Assembly (NCBI GenBank): GCA_017853735.1
Contig: JAFMJA010000101.1
Coordinates: 1 to 8,743, forward strand
Reading direction: 5' to 3'
Origin: Burkholderiaceae bacterium
Lineage (GTDB): Bacteria > Pseudomonadota > Gammaproteobacteria > Burkholderiales > Burkholderiaceae_C
Length of the DNA: 8,743 bases
Shown: positions 7,126-8,743 of the stretch, piece by piece
Numbering within the stretch: position 1 is the stretch's first letter
How the letters are laid out: the number at the start of each line of letters is the position of its first letter
Program-made: the position numbers and the translations under genes
The notes under the pieces: generated by a model
The model's input: only the letters and a program-made list of their open reading frames with translations
Database searches by the model: none
Told to the model about the DNA's origin: nothing

Positions 7126-8743
7126 CGCCAGCGGCGCAGTAGCAACGCGTTGCTCATCACGCTGACCGAGCTCAGCGCCATGGCCGCGCCCGCCACCACC
7201 GGGCTGAGGTAGCCCAGCGCCGCCAGCGGGATGCCGGCCACGTTGTAAATGAAGGCCCAGAACAGGTTCTGGCGGATCTTGGCCACGGTGCGGCGTGAGA
7301 TCGACAAGGCCGCCGCCACCAGGGTCGGGTCGCCGCGCATCAGGGTCACGCCTGCGGCATGCATGGCCACATCGGTGCCGCTACCCATGGCCAGCCCCAC
7401 ATCAGCCGCGGCCAGCGCCGGCGCGTCGTTCACCCCATCGCCCACCATGGCCACCACATGGCCGCCTGCTTTGAGCGTGGCCACCTGCGCCGCTTTGTCG
7501 CCGGGCAGCACCTCGGCCAGCACTTCGCCGTCGTCAGGACGCAGCCCCATTCGGCGCGCCATGGCTTCGGCCGCGCCCCGGTTGTCGCCAGAAATCATCA
7601 CCAGCCGCAGGCCTTGGGCGCGCAACGCAGTCAGCGCCTCTTGCACGCCTGGTTTGGGCTCATCGCCAAAAGCCATCAGGGCGCAGGGCGTCAACCCGGC
7701 CGTGGTGCGCTGCGCCATCAGCGACAAGGTCGCTCCCTGTGTCTGCCACGCGGTCGCGCGCTGAGCCAACACACCCAGCGGCACCCCCAACTCGTCCATC
7801 CAGCGCAGGCTGCCGATCAGGTAACTGTTCACGCCCACCTCGCCCTCGCTGCCGCGCCCGGGCACCGCGCGCACATTGTCGGGCGCGCGGACGGCCAGGC
7901 CTTTTTCTTGTGCCGCGGTCAGCACTGCCCGCGCCAGCGGGTGCTCGCTACCACTTTGCAGGCTGGCCGCTGCGGCCAGCAGAGCCGCCTCATCCTGACC
8001 AGGCACAGGCTCGAACGCCAACAGGCGCGGCTGGCCCACGGTCAGAGTGCCGGTCTTGTCAAAGGCCACCGTGTCCACCCGGTGCGCCACTTCGAGCGCC
8101 TGTGCGTCCTTGATCAAAATGCCGTGGCGCGCCGCCACCCCGGTGCCCGCCATGATGGCGGTGGGCGTGGCCAGCCCAAGCGCACACGGGCAAGCAATCA
8201 CCAGCACCGCCACCGCATGAATCACCGCGGTTTCGGTGGCTGCACCGCGCCAGAGCCAGCCCAGCAAGGTGAGCAGCGCAATGCCCAACACCACCGGCAC
8301 AAACACCGCCGACACCTGGTCCACCAGACGCTGGATCGGGGCCTTGGCCGCCTGCGCGTCTTCCACCAGGCGGATGATGTGGGCCAGCACGGTCTCGCTG
8401 CCCACCGCGCTCACCTGCATCACCACCCGCCCCTCGCCGTTGATCGAGCCGCCGGTGAGCTTGCTGCCCGGCTCCTTGCTCACTGGTAGCGGCTCGCCGG
8501 TGAGCATCGATTCGTCCACCTGGGTCTGCCCCTCGCTCAGGCTGCCATCCACCGGAAAGCGCTCTCCCGGGCGCACCACCAGCCGGTCGCCTACCATCAC
8601 CTCGGCCAGGGGCACATCCACTTCGCCCTCAGGCCCGATCAGGTGGGCGATGTCCGGGCGCAGCGCGTGCAAGGCGCGGATGGCGGCGGTGGTTTGCCGT
8701 TTGGCGCGCGCCTCCAGCCACTTGCCCAGCAGCACCAGGGTCA
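7119..8743 (-). CDS. copA: Copper-translocating P1B-type ATPase (C-terminal part, cut by window edge)
   Basis: About 540 C-terminal residues of an inner-membrane pump that uses ATP to move Cu(I) out of the cytoplasm. The frame is open to the right edge. The GTG at 8735 is not a real start, because it lies inside the family sequence TLVLLGKWLEARAK. Seen in order: the actuator-domain TGE loop (8501-8493), the membrane CPC metal site (8192-8184), the phosphorylation motif DKTGTLT (Asp codon 8060-8058), the SEHPL nucleotide-binding motif (HP at 7943-7938), and the hinge GDGVNDAP (7442-7419). In the last two helices are YN (in FIYNVAG) and MALSS (in AAMALSSVSV). CPC with YN and M-x-x-SS is the combination known for Cu(I)/Ag(I) P1B-1 pumps. 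The first membrane helices and any CxxC or His-rich metal-binding domains are outside the window. It ends in RRWRP, converges on the RND pump gene and belongs to a different transcription unit. Confidence 0.93.
   Translation of the reverse strand, partial: TLVLLGKWLEARAKRQTTAAIRALHALRPDIAHLIGPEGEVDVPLAEVMVGDRLVVRPGERFPVDGSLSEGQTQVDESMLTGEPLPVSKEPGSKLTGGSINGEGRVVMQVSAVGSETVLAHIIRLVEDAQAAKAPIQRLVDQVSAVFVPVVLGIALLTLLGWLWRGAATETAVIHAVAVLVIACPCALGLATPTAIMAGTGVAARHGILIKDAQALEVAHRVDTVAFDKTGTLTVGQPRLLAFEPVPGQDEAALLAAAASLQSGSEHPLARAVLTAAQEKGLAVRAPDNVRAVPGRGSEGEVGVNSYLIGSLRWMDELGVPLGVLAQRATAWQTQGATLSLMAQRTTAGLTPCALMAFGDEPKPGVQEALTALRAQGLRLVMISGDNRGAAEAMARRMGLRPDDGEVLAEVLPGDKAAQVATLKAGGHVVAMVGDGVNDAPALAAADVGLAMGSGTDVAMHAAGVTLMRGDPTLVAAALSISRRTVAKIRQNLFWAFIYNVAGIPLAALGYLSPVVAGAAMALSSVSVMSNALLLRRWRP

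Noticed and set aside
7359..8489. Long plus-strand open frame (376 codons) antisense to the ATPase gene
   Set aside because: It covers highly conserved ATPase motifs on the other strand and translates to low-complexity His/Gln/Arg-rich sequence without a domain, so it is a shadow.
8733..8735. GTG as a start codon of the ATPase
   Set aside because: Codons upstream to the edge continue the family sequence, and a start here would remove the first membrane helices. The gene is cut by the window edge.

Overview
The window reads as part of a metal-resistance locus from a GC-rich Gram-negative bacterium, most likely a betaproteobacterium of the Burkholderiales. That placement is an inference from base composition, from the type of sensor kinase and from the gene order; no marker gene is present to confirm it. 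All but a few hundred bases are coding, and the gene families are all recognisable. I did not find an undescribed system.

Layout. (1) Positions 1-1402, minus strand: a two-component system, an OmpR-family response regulator followed by a TctE/QseC-type sensor histidine kinase. The two genes overlap by ATGA, and the kinase runs off the left edge before its catalytic core. (2) 1403-1493: a short divergent control region with an AT-rich patch and a 10-bp direct repeat spaced by one helical turn. (3) 1494-7077, plus strand: a three-gene tripartite efflux operon made of a TolC-like outer-membrane factor, a lipoprotein membrane-fusion adaptor and a 1028-residue heavy-metal RND pump. The last two genes overlap by ATGA. 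(4) 7078-7125: a hairpin between the convergent pump and ATPase genes, probably a terminator serving both. (5) 7119-8743, minus strand: the C-terminal two thirds or so of a Cu(I)-type P1B ATPase, cut by the right edge.

How it fits together. The kinase probably senses a periplasmic signal and the regulator probably controls the divergent efflux operon. The pump, adaptor and outer-membrane channel would expel metal cations from the periplasm or inner membrane to the outside. The ATPase moves Cu(I) from cytoplasm to periplasm and could feed the tripartite pump. However, the proton-relay signature of the pump is of the CzcA (Zn/Co/Cd/Ni) kind and not the CusA (Cu/Ag) kind, so the substrate of the pump is open and the two export units may serve different metals.

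The points most worth a second look are an approximately 8-residue insertion in the receiver domain of the regulator, the disagreement over metal between pump and ATPase, and the repeat in the divergent promoter region.
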